Below are positions 1 through 8,430 of a DNA stretch of 64,000 nt, piece by piece. A program made the position numbers and the translations under genes. The notes below the pieces were generated by a model. That model was not told the DNA's origin, searched no databases, and saw nothing but the letters and a program-made list of their open reading frames with translations. This stretch comes from Bacillota bacterium (GTDB lineage Bacteria > Bacillota > Sulfobacillia > JAJZYS01 > JAJZLH01), in assembly GCA_021850485.1 (NCBI GenBank), contig JAJZLY010000008.1, positions 147,879 to 211,878 on the forward strand. Direction: 5' to 3'. The stretch's first letter is position 1. Each line of letters opens with the position of its first letter.

Positions 1-31
1 ATACCACGTCCGGGTGCGGTCGCCCTCTCTC

Positions 32-47
32 CTAGATTACAATCTAG
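32..47. promoter_or_regulatory. 16-bp perfect palindrome, candidate operator
   Basis: CTAGATTACAATCTAG is a perfect inverted repeat (7-bp arms, 2-bp spacer) about 70 bp upstream of the aldehyde dehydrogenase start. It is AT-rich in an otherwise GC-rich region, as expected of a regulator binding site. The regulator is unknown, and no clear -35/-10 pair is visible beside it. Confidence 0.4.
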
Positions 48-118
48 AGGTGCGTTCTGCCCTAGTTCGCACGGCCGGTCGCAAGTTTTGAACGTCCCCA
101 TCCAGGAGGCAACCACCG

Positions 119-1594
119 ATGGCCGCACGCCAAGTCGATACCACACTACCAAAAGATGTGCCGACCCAGTTGCTGATTGGCGGCAAGTGGCGCCCCGCCC
201 ACAGCAGCCAGACGCTGGCGGTGTCCGATCCGGCCACCGAACAGGTGGTGGCCGAGGTGGCCGACGGCTCGGTCGAAGACGCCCGGCTGGCACTTGAGGC
301 CGCAGTGGTGGCCTTTTCCGGCTTCAAGAAAACCTCGGCCTATCAGCGCAGCCGCTGGCTGCGGTCTTGGTTTGAGGCCATCTTGGCCCATCGCGATCCG
401 CTGGCTCGGTTGATCACCATCGAAAACGGCAAGCCGCTGACCGAGGCGCTGGGCGAGGTGGACTACGCTGCCAGCTTCGTGGAGTGGTTTTCCGAGGAGG
501 CGAAGCGGGTCTATGGCCGCACCATCCCCGCCACCACCACCGACCGCCGCTTGCTGGCCATCCGCCAGCCGGTAGGCGTGGTGGCGGCCATCACCCCGTG
601 GAATTTTCCGGCTGCCATGATCACGCGCAAACTGGCGCCGGCGTTGGCCGCTGGCTGTACAGTGGTGCTCAAGCCGGCCTCCCTGACTCCGCTGACCGCC
701 CTCTACCTGGCCAAGTTGTGGCAAGAGGCGGGCCCACCGGATGGCACCTTGAACGTGATCACCACTTCTCAGGCCTCTGCCGTCGCCGACGCCTGGATGT
801 CCGATCAGCGGCTGCGCAAGGTCACCTTCACCGGCTCCACCCCGATCGGCCAGGAGCTGATCCGAAAGTCCGCCGACCAGGTGCAGCGGCTGTCTCTGGA
901 GCTGGGCGGGCAGGCACCCTTTGTGGTGTTCGACGACGCCGACCTCGATCTCACCATCGCCGCCATGCTGGTCAGCAAGTTCCGAAACGGCGGCCAGTCG
1001 TGCGTTGCCTCCAATCGCATGCTGGTGCAGCGCAACATCCTGGCCGCCTTCACCGAACGGGCCACGGCCGCCACGGCTGCCCTGCGCATCGGGCACGGCC
1101 TGACGCCTGGGGTGGAGATCGGTCCCTTGATCGATCGACCCGGGCGACAGAAGGTACTCGATCACATTGCGGACGCCCTGGCCAAGGGCGCCCAGGTGCA
1201 GACCGGCGGCCGGGCCTTGGACGGATCAGGGTTCTTCGTCCAGCCGACAGTGCTGTCCGGGGTCCAGCCCGGCATGCGGGTGATGGAAGAGGAAACCTTC
1301 GGCCCGCTGGTGGCGATCAGCGCCTTTGACACCGAGGAACAAGGTGTGGCCCTGGCCAACTCGAGCCCATTCGGGCTGGCTGCCTACGCCTTCACCGCCT
1401 CCGCCGGACGGGCTTGGCGCGTGGCGGAACGCTTGGAGTACGGCATCGTCGGGCTGAACGAGGGATTGCCGTCCACCGCCCAGGCGCCGTTTGGCGGCTG
1501 GAAACTTTCCGGCATCGGCCGCGAGGGTGCCAGTGAGGGACTGGACGCCTTCTTAGAAGAAAAATACATCGCCTGGGGCGGCATCGACGCCTGA
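119..1594 (+). CDS. NAD(P)-dependent aldehyde dehydrogenase, succinate-semialdehyde dehydrogenase-like
   Basis: This is a full-length 491-residue ALDH-superfamily enzyme that oxidises an aldehyde to a carboxylate in the cytosol. The cofactor-binding stretch ITPWNFP lies near residue 160, the general base Glu is E261 in LELGG, and the catalytic Cys is C295 in GQSCVASNR. The closing motifs EETFGPL and FGGWKLSG are present. ATG 119 follows AGGAGG with good spacing. The overall look is that of GabD or 2,5-dioxovalerate dehydrogenases. A DapA-family lyase lies nearby, so a role in sugar-acid or hydroxyproline breakdown is possible, but the substrate cannot be read from sequence. Confidence 0.9.
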   Translation: MAARQVDTTLPKDVPTQLLIGGKWRPAHSSQTLAVSDPATEQVVAEVADGSVEDARLALEAAVVAFSGFKKTSAYQRSRWLRSWFEAILAHRDPLARLITIENGKPLTEALGEVDYAASFVEWFSEEAKRVYGRTIPATTTDRRLLAIRQPVGVVAAITPWNFPAAMITRKLAPALAAGCTVVLKPASLTPLTALYLAKLWQEAGPPDGTLNVITTSQASAVADAWMSDQRLRKVTFTGSTPIGQELIRKSADQVQRLSLELGGQAPFVVFDDADLDLTIAAMLVSKFRNGGQSCVASNRMLVQRNILAAFTERATAATAALRIGHGLTPGVEIGPLIDRPGRQKVLDHIADALAKGAQVQTGGRALDGSGFFVQPTVLSGVQPGMRVMEEETFGPLVAISAFDTEEQGVALANSSPFGLAAYAFTASAGRAWRVAERLEYGIVGLNEGLPSTAQAPFGGWKLSGIGREGASEGLDAFLEEKYIAWGGIDA

Positions 1595-1931
1595 TTTCCC
1601 AGAGCCGGGGACCATGTGTACACCTAGATCAACTGCCCGATACCCCGTCCAGCCGTCTCGTGCAGGGTTCGGTGCCACCCAGACGATGTGATAGACGCAA
1701 CTGTGATCGGCAAGATCGCCCATCCGCTCCGCCTCCGGACTGCCGCTTAGGATGAACTCCGGTTCCGAGCGAAACTGCTCGGAAAAGTGGACGACAGCAC
1801 ATCGGCCAGGCGACCGCCAGCACCTCTGGCACTCCGGTGCTGGCGGCAATCGCCACGCTCATGGGGAGAGCCCGGTCGAGGTCCTGCTGGCACAAGACCC
1901 GGACCGGTCTGGGCGGGGGCTCGACCGTCAT
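1553..1931 (-). pseudogene. Possible frameshifted small gene downstream of the DUF1028 gene
   Basis: This fills the 336-bp gap between the aldehyde dehydrogenase and the DUF1028 gene. Reading leftward, an ATG overlaps the DUF1028 stop as TAATG, the arrangement of a translationally coupled gene. The first frame reads plausibly for about 40 residues (start MTVEPPPRPVRV). Protein-like sequence then continues in a second frame (VVHFSEQFRSEPEF, VYHIVWVAPNP) and runs into the end of the convergent aldehyde dehydrogenase. The simplest reading is one gene broken by a frameshift and lacking its natural stop. It resembles no family I recognise. Confidence 0.35.
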
Positions 1932-2776
1932 TACCCCAGCTGTCTGCGCATGTACTCCAGCACCCGCCGGTCGATGGCCGCCCCTTCGGGTCGTCGGTCT
2001 TCGAAGTTCTCGCGGCTGTGGTAGGCGGCCAGAGCCTGGTCCAAGGAGCGGCTACCCGTCAGGTCCCCGCTCTTGGTCAGCAGGCCTCGCAACTCCGCAT
2101 CGAGCTTGGGGTCAATGTCCATCCGGTCGGCCGGGTCCATCTCCGAAAAGTAGAGCTGGTGCAGGTCCAAGATCCTTTTCAGTTCGGCGATCGGGCTCGG
2201 ATGGTCGTCCACCCGCAGGTCGACCGCCCGGTCGTTGAACCCGCTGTAGCCTGCCTCCTTGCGTACCACCAGCAACGCTGCCGATTCCTGGCCGCGGCGG
2301 TCGCCGCCGGCTGCCTGACCGGCCTCCAAGGCGGCCACCAGCCGATAGGCGAAGGGGGCGGTGGACTTTCGAAACGCTTCGGCCATCGCACTGGCCACCG
2401 CTGCCCCGGCCAAGATATTGCCTTGGCAGCTGAAGCCGTCGCCCACGACGTGCCCCGCCCAGTCCATGCACTCGCTACCGGTGTAGGCTGCCGCCCGGCC
2501 CGCTTGGTCGACCACCCCTAGCTGGCGGTGGGCGCGTCCTGCGTCTTCTTCGGTCAGCCGCTGCACGACCTCAGGGGCCGCCATGCCCGCCCGCAGCCAC
2601 TCCAGGGCGCGCGGGCCATAAGTGGTATTGCCCCAGGCCTGGGTGGCAATGGCGCCGGCATCCCAGGCCGCGAAGGGAACCACCGATCCTACCGCCAAGA
2701 ACTTGGACTGCACTGCCACACCGAAGCTAGCGGTGGCAAGATCTCGGGCGACAATGGAGAAGGTGCTCGGATGCAC
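1931..2776 (-). CDS. DUF1028 family protein (Ntn-hydrolase-like)
   Basis: The N-terminus THFSIVARD-like (here STFSIVARD) and the following AVQSKFLAVGSVVPFA, QAWGNTTYG and LLVVRKEAGY segments are diagnostic of DUF1028. This uncharacterised family has a predicted N-terminal-nucleophile hydrolase fold and is often found beside amidohydrolase and peptidase genes. I place the start at GTG 2776, which follows GGGAGG with proper spacing, rather than at the ATG 33 bp upstream; this gives about 281 residues. A putative small gene follows with overlapping stop and start. The gene is divergent from the DapA-family gene, with about 100 bp between them for both promoters. The reaction is unknown. Confidence 0.85.
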   Translation of the reverse strand: MHPSTFSIVARDLATASFGVAVQSKFLAVGSVVPFAAWDAGAIATQAWGNTTYGPRALEWLRAGMAAPEVVQRLTEEDAGRAHRQLGVVDQAGRAAAYTGSECMDWAGHVVGDGFSCQGNILAGAAVASAMAEAFRKSTAPFAYRLVAALEAGQAAGGDRRGQESAALLVVRKEAGYSGFNDRAVDLRVDDHPSPIAELKRILDLHQLYFSEMDPADRMDIDPKLDAELRGLLTKSGDLTGSRSLDQALAAYHSRENFEDRRPEGAAIDRRVLEYMRRQLG

Positions 2777-2880
2777 GTGGCCGCCTCCCATTTGAGATGT
2801 CGGTCGCAAACCCGATGTGTGCGCTTCGCCTTGGTTCTGTGTCTCCCTGCCACTACCAAGTGAAGGAGGACTCGTCCGCC

Positions 2881-3771
2881 ATGAACCCGGAGATCTTGGT
2901 GCCGCTGGTCACCCCGTTTCGCTCAGACGGCCGACTGGATTTCGATGGCTATGTCGCCAATGTGCATCGGCTCTCCGCCCAGGGGGTGGACGGAGTGGTG
3001 CTGATGGGCTCGAGCGGAGAATTCCCGCACCTCACCCACGGGGAACGCCGCCAACTGATCTCAGAGGTGGCCGCGCAGAGACCGGACCGGTTTCAGGTTT
3101 TGGTCCATAGCGGTGGCGGAGCCATGGCAGACGTCGTCCAGTTGGTGGAAGACACCGTGGCACACGGACTGGACGGGGCGATGGTGATCACGCCCTTTTA
3201 CTTTCAGCCCCAACTGGACCGGCGGGCCCTGGTCGCTTATTACCGTCAGTTGATCCAGCTCGGGCCGATCTACCTCTACCACTACCCGCGCTTCACCGGC
3301 GTCACGCTGGACAGCGCCACCGTTGGCGAGCTCGCCCAGGCCGGCCTCAAAGGCATGAAGGATTCGTCCGGCCAAAGTGCGCTCTTCTCCCAGGTGGCGA
3401 GTGAGACCAGAGGGCTGGACTTTCGCCTGTTCACCGGCAGCGGATCAGCCTTTTTGGCTGCAATCGCCCAGGGTGCGGCCGGCGGCATCATGGCGCTGGC
3501 CCAGCTAGCCCCCGCCGAGTTGATCGAACTGCGCCGCTTGGCGTTGGCCGGCGACTGGCCGGCGGCCCGCGTCTTGCAGGACCGCCTAGTGGCCCTTGAT
3601 CAGGCTACCGGTACCCGTTTTGGCATTGCTGGCTTGAAGTGGGCGGCCAAACAGCGGGGCTTGGTCTCCTCCGGGCCCAGGTCGCCCCTGACCGGCCTCG
3701 ATCCCGCCGCCGAGCAGACACTGGCAGACATCTTGCAGGCTACGGCGCTGGAACCGCTGCGCTCGGTGTAA
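2881..3771 (+). CDS. DapA/NanA-family class I aldolase (dihydrodipicolinate synthase-like)
   Basis: This is a 296-residue TIM-barrel lyase that forms a Schiff base with a 2-oxo acid. The Schiff-base lysine is K160 in GLKGMKDSSG and the catalytic tyrosine is Y133 in LYHYP, almost the same positions as in E. coli DapA. The GTTGE motif is GSSGE here, so the first hydroxyl is Ser rather than Thr. ATG 2881 follows AAGGAGG; upstream in-frame starts lack a site. There are no lysine-pathway neighbours, so a catabolic relative (2-keto-3-deoxy sugar acid or hydroxyproline pathway) is as likely as lysine biosynthesis. Its 3' end overlaps the convergent lipoprotein gene by 32 bp. Confidence 0.85.
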   Translation: MNPEILVPLVTPFRSDGRLDFDGYVANVHRLSAQGVDGVVLMGSSGEFPHLTHGERRQLISEVAAQRPDRFQVLVHSGGGAMADVVQLVEDTVAHGLDGAMVITPFYFQPQLDRRALVAYYRQLIQLGPIYLYHYPRFTGVTLDSATVGELAQAGLKGMKDSSGQSALFSQVASETRGLDFRLFTGSGSAFLAAIAQGAAGGIMALAQLAPAELIELRRLALAGDWPAARVLQDRLVALDQATGTRFGIAGLKWAAKQRGLVSSGPRSPLTGLDPAAEQTLADILQATALEPLRSV

Positions 3772-4555
3772 CCACCGCCACCGCCACCGCCAGGCGATGG
3801 CCGCCCGGGAACGGCGGGCTGACCAACCACACCGTGAACTTGCCGCCGCTGAGCGCCTGTGGCCACGTCAGCTGGCCACTGAGGGTGCCCTGCCAGGTCT
3901 GGGTTAAGCGCCCTAGGGCATGGCTGGCGGCGGGCGGTGTCGTGATCCACTGTCCGCCTAGCGGTTGGGCACCGGCTTGTGCCACCACCTGATAGCCGCC
4001 TGGCCCGAAATTGCCACCGGTGAGCGGCGCCGTGCCCTGTACCGTGAAGCTGCCGCCCAGGCTGGGCCGGGCGGGCATGGTCAGACTGGCACATGGGTGG
4101 CCCTTGGTGCAGGACAGGTTCGGCACCCGGATCAAGAGATTGAACACCGCCTTGGCGTAGCCGTGTACCTGGGCACAGCTACCGCCAGAGGTCAGACAGG
4201 TGGCACTCACGGCGTAAGCGCCGGAGGTCACCGGGTGTGGACCGCTCGCCTCCAGCCAAGGCACGGTCGGAACTTGGAGCCAGGTGGAGAAGGTGGCGTG
4301 GTTGGGGCCACCGGCGGTACTCGTGACCACGATGCGCAAGCCATGGCTACAGCCGTTCCAGCACAGCACCAGACGGTGGTCTGCAGCGACCTGCACCTGG
4401 CCGCCGCTCACCGCCAGCACCGTGCCCGGCAATCCGGTGCCGGGATTCACCGCCAGCCACGGTCCGGAGGTGGGAGGGATGGAAACACCGTAGACACTGC
4501 AACCGGCCAGCACCAGCAGCAGTGGCAACAGGGCTAGGCGGACCAGTCGGGCCAT
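3740..4555 (-). CDS. Hypothetical secreted lipoprotein
   Basis: This 271-residue protein starts with a lipoprotein signal peptide: Arg at residues 3 and 6, a Leu-rich core, then lipobox VLAGC with C19. It is therefore anchored on the outer face of the membrane. The mature part is rich in Gly, Pro, Ser, Thr and Val, with a few Cys (LCWNGC, SATC, LSCTKGHPC), suggesting a beta-sandwich possibly held by disulphides. The start at 4555 is chosen because GGAGGG precedes it and the signal peptide begins there; a longer frame exists upstream. No family is recognised. TACAAT at about 4581-4586 on the coding strand may be its -10. Confidence 0.7.
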   Translation of the reverse strand: MARLVRLALLPLLLVLAGCSVYGVSIPPTSGPWLAVNPGTGLPGTVLAVSGGQVQVAADHRLVLCWNGCSHGLRIVVTSTAGGPNHATFSTWLQVPTVPWLEASGPHPVTSGAYAVSATCLTSGGSCAQVHGYAKAVFNLLIRVPNLSCTKGHPCASLTMPARPSLGGSFTVQGTAPLTGGNFGPGGYQVVAQAGAQPLGGQWITTPPAASHALGRLTQTWQGTLSGQLTWPQALSGGKFTVWLVSPPFPGGHRLAVAVAVVTPSAAVPAP

Positions 4556-4805
4556 CAGCTTCCCTCCTGTCCGTAGGTGATTGTACCGAAGGCCGCCGCC
4601 GCCGACACGGATAAGCCCGAAGAAATGGTATCCGACGGTGCGCAGGTCCACGATGAGGGCACCGCGCCATGGCGCCCAGAGGTGGTCGCCGATCGCATCC
4701 ATAGACGTCGCCGCGCCAGTGGCCGATGCGGCTCATCGCCGGACGACGTCGCCAAATTGCCTGCCCTGGCCTCAGGCTCATCCCGTTCTCGGCGCAGGGT
4801 AGGTG

Positions 4806-5657
4806 CTAGCGCGCCGTGTCGAAGAGAGATCGCAGCGCCCACGACAAGTTCAACCACTGCGCCGTCGCGTGATACTCGTCGGCGTGCGTCCGCCGCTCGA
4901 GCTCGAGGCTCGGGTAGTGGCGCCGCTCCAACCGGCTGACCATCAGTGCGACATCGGCCACCATGTCGATCGTATCCGCTTCCGTCTCGGCGTAGGCCGC
5001 GGCCCGCTTCTCCTCCGGCAGCCACTTGGCAGCGTGGAGATCGCCCGCCGGATTTTCCATCGCGCCAATCCCGATGAAAACCCGAGCAGGTAGGTCGTCG
5101 TGCGCCGCGGCGTACGCGGCTTCGGTTTCCAAAATGGCGCGATCTCCCCACCAGTAGGACGGGCTGCCGATGCCGTAGCGGCCAAACACCTGCGGCCGAG
5201 TCAACAGGGCCCAGGTCGCAAACAGGCCCCCGAGCGAGTTGCCGAATAGGGTGTAGTCGGCGGCCGCGACCCGATAGCGCTCAGCCAGGTGCGGCTTGAG
5301 CTCGTCAGCCAGGAAGGCGAGGAACGCCGGCGCCCCACCGCCTCCCTCCTCGCCTGGCACCGGTGTGAGATCGCGCCTCCGCCTCTCGATCGTCTCGCCG
5401 AAATACTTGGCCCGATAGCCGATTCCGACGACCAGCAGAGGTGGAACCTGCTCCAGTCGGTAGAGGCGGGCCATCTCCACCGCAGCGCCATACTGCAGCT
5501 GAGCATCCGTAACTACTAGGACGTGTTGCGGCGGCAGTGGATCGTCCGGCGCCGTACGCGCCACGAAGAGTTTGAACTCGTCGCCGACTTGCTTCGAGGC
5601 GAGGTAACTCACCTCGACATCGGCGACGACGCTGGTGTCATCGGTAGGACCGGCCAT
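4806..5657 (-). CDS. Putative esterase, esterase D / ferri-enterobactin-esterase-like alpha/beta hydrolase
   Basis: This 283-residue alpha/beta hydrolase of the PF00756 type has the nucleophile elbow GNSLGG with S141. It also shows the family pattern of an early VLVV strand, LLVVGIGYRAK before the elbow, SPSYWWGDRAIL after it, and a late HADEYHATA segment likely to hold the catalytic His. There is no signal peptide, so it is cytosolic. I use ATG 5657, preceded by GGGAGGGATG; a longer frame to 5771 lacks a site. The family cleaves esters of siderophores or S-formylglutathione. No siderophore genes are nearby, so the substrate is open. Confidence 0.8.
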   Translation of the reverse strand: MAGPTDDTSVVADVEVSYLASKQVGDEFKLFVARTAPDDPLPPQHVLVVTDAQLQYGAAVEMARLYRLEQVPPLLVVGIGYRAKYFGETIERRRRDLTPVPGEEGGGGAPAFLAFLADELKPHLAERYRVAAADYTLFGNSLGGLFATWALLTRPQVFGRYGIGSPSYWWGDRAILETEAAYAAAHDDLPARVFIGIGAMENPAGDLHAAKWLPEEKRAAAYAETEADTIDMVADVALMVSRLERRHYPSLELERRTHADEYHATAQWLNLSWALRSLFDTAR

Positions 5658-6034
5658 CAGACATCCCTCCCGAAAAACTCGCACGGACTCTCCCGGGCAC
5701 GGCAAGATCGCCACTACACCGGCCGTCTGGGCAGGCCCCGAAACTGCCTGTCTGAGGGCAAATGCTCGCACAAATTCGACTCACGGACCGCTCCGGCCTG
5801 TGCAGCTGCCCACTGCCAATGACGAATCACGGCCGAACACTCGTCGGTTTCAACGTCAGGCCACACCTGCAAGCTTGGTTGCAGGTCTAGCCCGTGGCGG
5901 CATCTTCACGGGCGCCTAGCCTAGCCATGGATTTGTGGCAACAGCCAACACCGCCAAGCCAGTCCCGGCCACATTCAAAACGGTGGTAAGATATGGAGTC
6001 ATCACAACGCCAGCACTGTCGAAGGAGATGTCCG
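5658..6034. other. Intergenic region, 377 bp, divergent promoters
   Basis: This region separates the divergent esterase and glyoxalase genes. It has one clear element, an 8-bp inverted repeat at 5865-5886. Near 5985 the sequence AAGATATGG could hold a weak -10 for the glyoxalase gene. I see no credible gene in it. Confidence 0.5.
5865..5886. repeat. 8-bp inverted repeat, operator or hairpin
   Basis: ACCTGCAA, a 6-nt loop, then TTGCAGGT: perfectly complementary arms midway between two divergent genes. With no T-run on either side it is a better operator candidate than terminator. Confidence 0.4.
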
Positions 6035-6406
6035 ATGCGGCTTTTGCACACACGCCTGCGGGTGGCTGATCTGGACCGATCGATCGCCTTTTACGGCCTA
6101 CTCGGCATGACGGTCAGGGGGCGTTCGCAGTCGCCGCGCGGAAACCAACTGGTCTTCTTGCAAGCTCCGGAGGGCGGCTCAGAGATCGAGTTGTGCCGTA
6201 TCCCGGACGGCCTGCCATTCGCTTTGCCCGAAGACCTGGTGCACATCGCCTTTCAGTCGCTTGACCTGAAGGCTGACCTCAGCCGCCTCAGCGCCCTCAA
6301 CGTCAAGGTGACAGAGCCATACACGCCAACCGGGCACGGTGCGTTGGCCTTCATCGAAGACCCGGACGGATATGAGGTGGAGTTGCTGGAGACAGACCAC
6401 CGGTGA
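6035..6406 (+). CDS. gloA: Glyoxalase I-like (lactoylglutathione lyase family) protein
   Basis: This is a 123-residue single vicinal-oxygen-chelate protein. All four metal ligands of glyoxalase I are in place: H5 (MRLLH), E52 (EIEL), H70 (LVHIAF) and E116 (YEVELLE). The motif RVADLDRSIAFYGLLGM is typical of GloA, which isomerises the thiol hemiacetal of methylglyoxal. In a Gram-positive the thiol could be bacillithiol or mycothiol rather than glutathione. ATG 6035 follows AAGGAG; an upstream in-frame ATG at 5993 has no site. The stop overlaps the next gene's GTG by 4 bp, so a glyoxalase I-like and a metallo-hydrolase protein are co-translated. Confidence 0.8.
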   Translation: MRLLHTRLRVADLDRSIAFYGLLGMTVRGRSQSPRGNQLVFLQAPEGGSEIELCRIPDGLPFALPEDLVHIAFQSLDLKADLSRLSALNVKVTEPYTPTGHGALAFIEDPDGYEVELLETDHR

Positions 6407-7170
6407 GCCGGTTCGAGGATGAGCCGGGCGACATCTTAAAAAAAGTGCGTTTTGGCCGCTCGCTCACAGTCGCTCAGGCGGCCAAACTGGGCGGCCTGAC
6501 CGCGGACACGCTGGAGCGCCTGGAATCGTTGCAGCTGGCGTTTGACCCCAGCCACCTGGCCTTGGCCGAGGGGCTGGGTCTCAACGGTGAAGCCCTGCTG
6601 ATGCTGGCCGCAGACGAGGGCTTGGACGTCGTCTTGCCCACCGATGTGGCTGCCATCCGATCGCCGTGGAGTTCTTGGACCTATGTCTGGTTCGGTCCGG
6701 CCGGGGCGGTGGTGATCGACCCGGCAGTACCCTATCGGGCCCTGGAGCGGCACCTGGGTGGCAACCCGCTGGCCGCCGTCTTCGTCACGCACAGTCATCA
6801 GGATCACCTGGCCACCTACGAGATGGTCGCCCCGCACGCTGCCGCCTGCTATGCCCATCCCGACCTGGCGGCCACGCTCGGCGCCAGTCCGCTGGCCCCT
6901 GGCGAGCAGGCAGCCGGGCTGCGCGCCCTGGCTGCGCCCGGTCATGCCGAAGACGGCTTGGTCCTTTATGGTGACGACTTGGCCTTTACCGGCGATGCAC
7001 TGTTCGCCCGTTCTGCCGGCCGGGCCAGAACGGCCGCCGACTTTCGCGATGTGCTGGAGAGTGTGCGCCGGATCTTGGCCCTGCCGCCCGCTACTGTCTT
7101 GTTGCCGGGTCACGGGCCACCGACCACAGTGGCGCTGGAGCGGCGGCTGAACGCGTTTTACCTGATCTGA
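6403..7170 (+). CDS. XRE-type HTH fused to metallo-beta-lactamase-fold hydrolase (glyoxalase II-like)
   Basis: In this 255-residue protein, residues about 8-65 look like a Cro/CI-type helix-turn-helix (LTVAQAAKLGGLTADTLERL). Residues about 80-255 are a metallo-beta-lactamase fold. The metal motif is H130-S-H132-Q-D134-H135, followed by H181 (APGHAED), D198 (GDALF) and H237 (LPGHGP), so a complete dinuclear site is predicted. The GTG start overlaps the glyoxalase I-like stop (GTGA). Known glyoxalase II enzymes hydrolyse the thioester product of glyoxalase I, and the pairing supports that role. The HTH suggests the enzyme also binds DNA and might act as a substrate-sensing regulator, which is inference. 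Confidence 0.8.
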   Translation: MSRFEDEPGDILKKVRFGRSLTVAQAAKLGGLTADTLERLESLQLAFDPSHLALAEGLGLNGEALLMLAADEGLDVVLPTDVAAIRSPWSSWTYVWFGPAGAVVIDPAVPYRALERHLGGNPLAAVFVTHSHQDHLATYEMVAPHAAACYAHPDLAATLGASPLAPGEQAAGLRALAAPGHAEDGLVLYGDDLAFTGDALFARSAGRARTAADFRDVLESVRRILALPPATVLLPGHGPPTTVALERRLNAFYLI

Positions 7171-7191
7171 GTCTGCCAAGGAGGATGCATC

Positions 7192-8358
7192 GTGGCAGCC
7201 GAGACCAAAGACTACTTTCGCACCCATCTGCCTACCTATCTGCAGCGGCTGGAAACCATCGTCAACATGGATTCCGGGACCGCCGATCCGGATGATGTGG
7301 CTGCCGTGTCGGCGCACTTTTCCGGTTGGATGGAACAACTTTCTGGCACGGTCGAAGTCTTGCGCCCCAATTCGGCCTACGGCCCCTTCTTGATCGGCCG
7401 CTGGCAGGGACATGGTCAGGGCCGGGTGCTACTGGTCGGGCACCTGGACACGGTCTACAGCCGAGGTGAGGCCGCAAGGCGTCCGTTCACGGTGTCGGGA
7501 GGCAGGGCCACCGGCTGCGGCGTGATCGATATGAAATCCGGCTGCCTGCTGGCGCTCACGGCCATCCAGGCAATGCGGGATCTGGGGCGTGAGTTTGGCG
7601 AACTGGTGTTGGCCCTGACGCCGGATGAGGAAGTCGGCTCTCCTGTCTCCCAGCCGCTGCTGGCCCAGCTGGCGCTTGATCAAGACGCCATCTTGGTCCT
7701 GGAGCCGGGACGCTCTGGCGGCGGCGTGGTGGTCGGGCGCAAGGGCGTTGCCGACTACACCATCCGGGCCTTCGGCCACGCCTCTCACGCCGGAGTGGCC
7801 CCGCAAGAGGGCCACAGTGCCGTGCTGGAGTTGTGCCACCAGGCACTCGCCCTGTCCGCCCTAAACGGCCAAGAAGACGGCCTGCAGTTCAACGTCGGCG
7901 TATTCTCGGGCGGCAGCCGGCCAAACGTCGTTCCGGGCGAGGCCCAGATGGTAGTGGATGTGCGTGCGGCGTCTGACGCTGCCGTCAAGCGGGCGGGCCA
8001 GCTCTTCTCCAGCCTGCGCGCCAAAACCCCGGGTGTGCGGCTAGAGGTCGAGGGCGGTTTTGCGATGCCGCCGATGGAAACCACAGATCAGATCCGCGCC
8101 CTGTTCGCTCTGGCCCAGCGCCAGGCGCTGGCTATCGGCGAGCAGTTGACTGCCGTCTCCACCGGCGGTGGCTCAGATGCCAACCATCTGGCAGTGTCCG
8201 GGAAGCCCGTTTTGGACGGCCTGGGACCGGTCGGCGGCGGTGCCCACAGCCCCGAGGAGTTCATGGAAGTGGACTCCGTGGTGACCCGTGGCGCCATCTT
8301 GACGGCGCTGCTCAGTCAAATCGGCGCCCATGGCCGGGCGGCCTTTGCCACCGCCTAA
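7192..8358 (+). CDS. M20-family metallopeptidase (glutamate carboxypeptidase / ArgE-DapE-like)
   Basis: This 388-residue zinc hydrolase cleaves an acyl-amino acid or C-terminal glutamate bond. Motifs in order are GHLDTV (H84, D86), bridging D113 in GVIDMKSG, catalytic E146 and ligand E147 in TPDEEVGS, VLEPGRSGG, the dimerisation domain starting at IRAFGHASHAGVAP, and the last ligand in GGGAHSPEE. GTG 7192 follows AAGGAGG. It lies 21 bp after the HTH-hydrolase gene on the same strand and may share its transcript. There is no signal peptide. Carboxypeptidase G2-like proteins are the nearest match by pattern; the natural substrate is unknown. Confidence 0.85.
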   Translation: MAAETKDYFRTHLPTYLQRLETIVNMDSGTADPDDVAAVSAHFSGWMEQLSGTVEVLRPNSAYGPFLIGRWQGHGQGRVLLVGHLDTVYSRGEAARRPFTVSGGRATGCGVIDMKSGCLLALTAIQAMRDLGREFGELVLALTPDEEVGSPVSQPLLAQLALDQDAILVLEPGRSGGGVVVGRKGVADYTIRAFGHASHAGVAPQEGHSAVLELCHQALALSALNGQEDGLQFNVGVFSGGSRPNVVPGEAQMVVDVRAASDAAVKRAGQLFSSLRAKTPGVRLEVEGGFAMPPMETTDQIRALFALAQRQALAIGEQLTAVSTGGGSDANHLAVSGKPVLDGLGPVGGGAHSPEEFMEVDSVVTRGAILTALLSQIGAHGRAAFATA

Positions 8359-8401
8359 CCGGCCGACCTGGGCGGTCAGTCTTTAGCCTGTCCGCCTTGG
8401 T

Positions 8402-8430
8402 TTGACAGCGCGCAGTCGGCCCCGTATACT
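8402..8430 (+). promoter_or_regulatory. Near-consensus sigma-A promoter of the FTR1 gene
   Basis: The -35 TTGACA (8402-8407), a 17-bp spacer and the -10 TATACT (8425-8430) are the best housekeeping promoter match in the window. Just downstream, AGTCAATCAGTCA (8446-8458) carries a repeated AGTCA that could be an operator over the initiation site. Confidence 0.75.
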
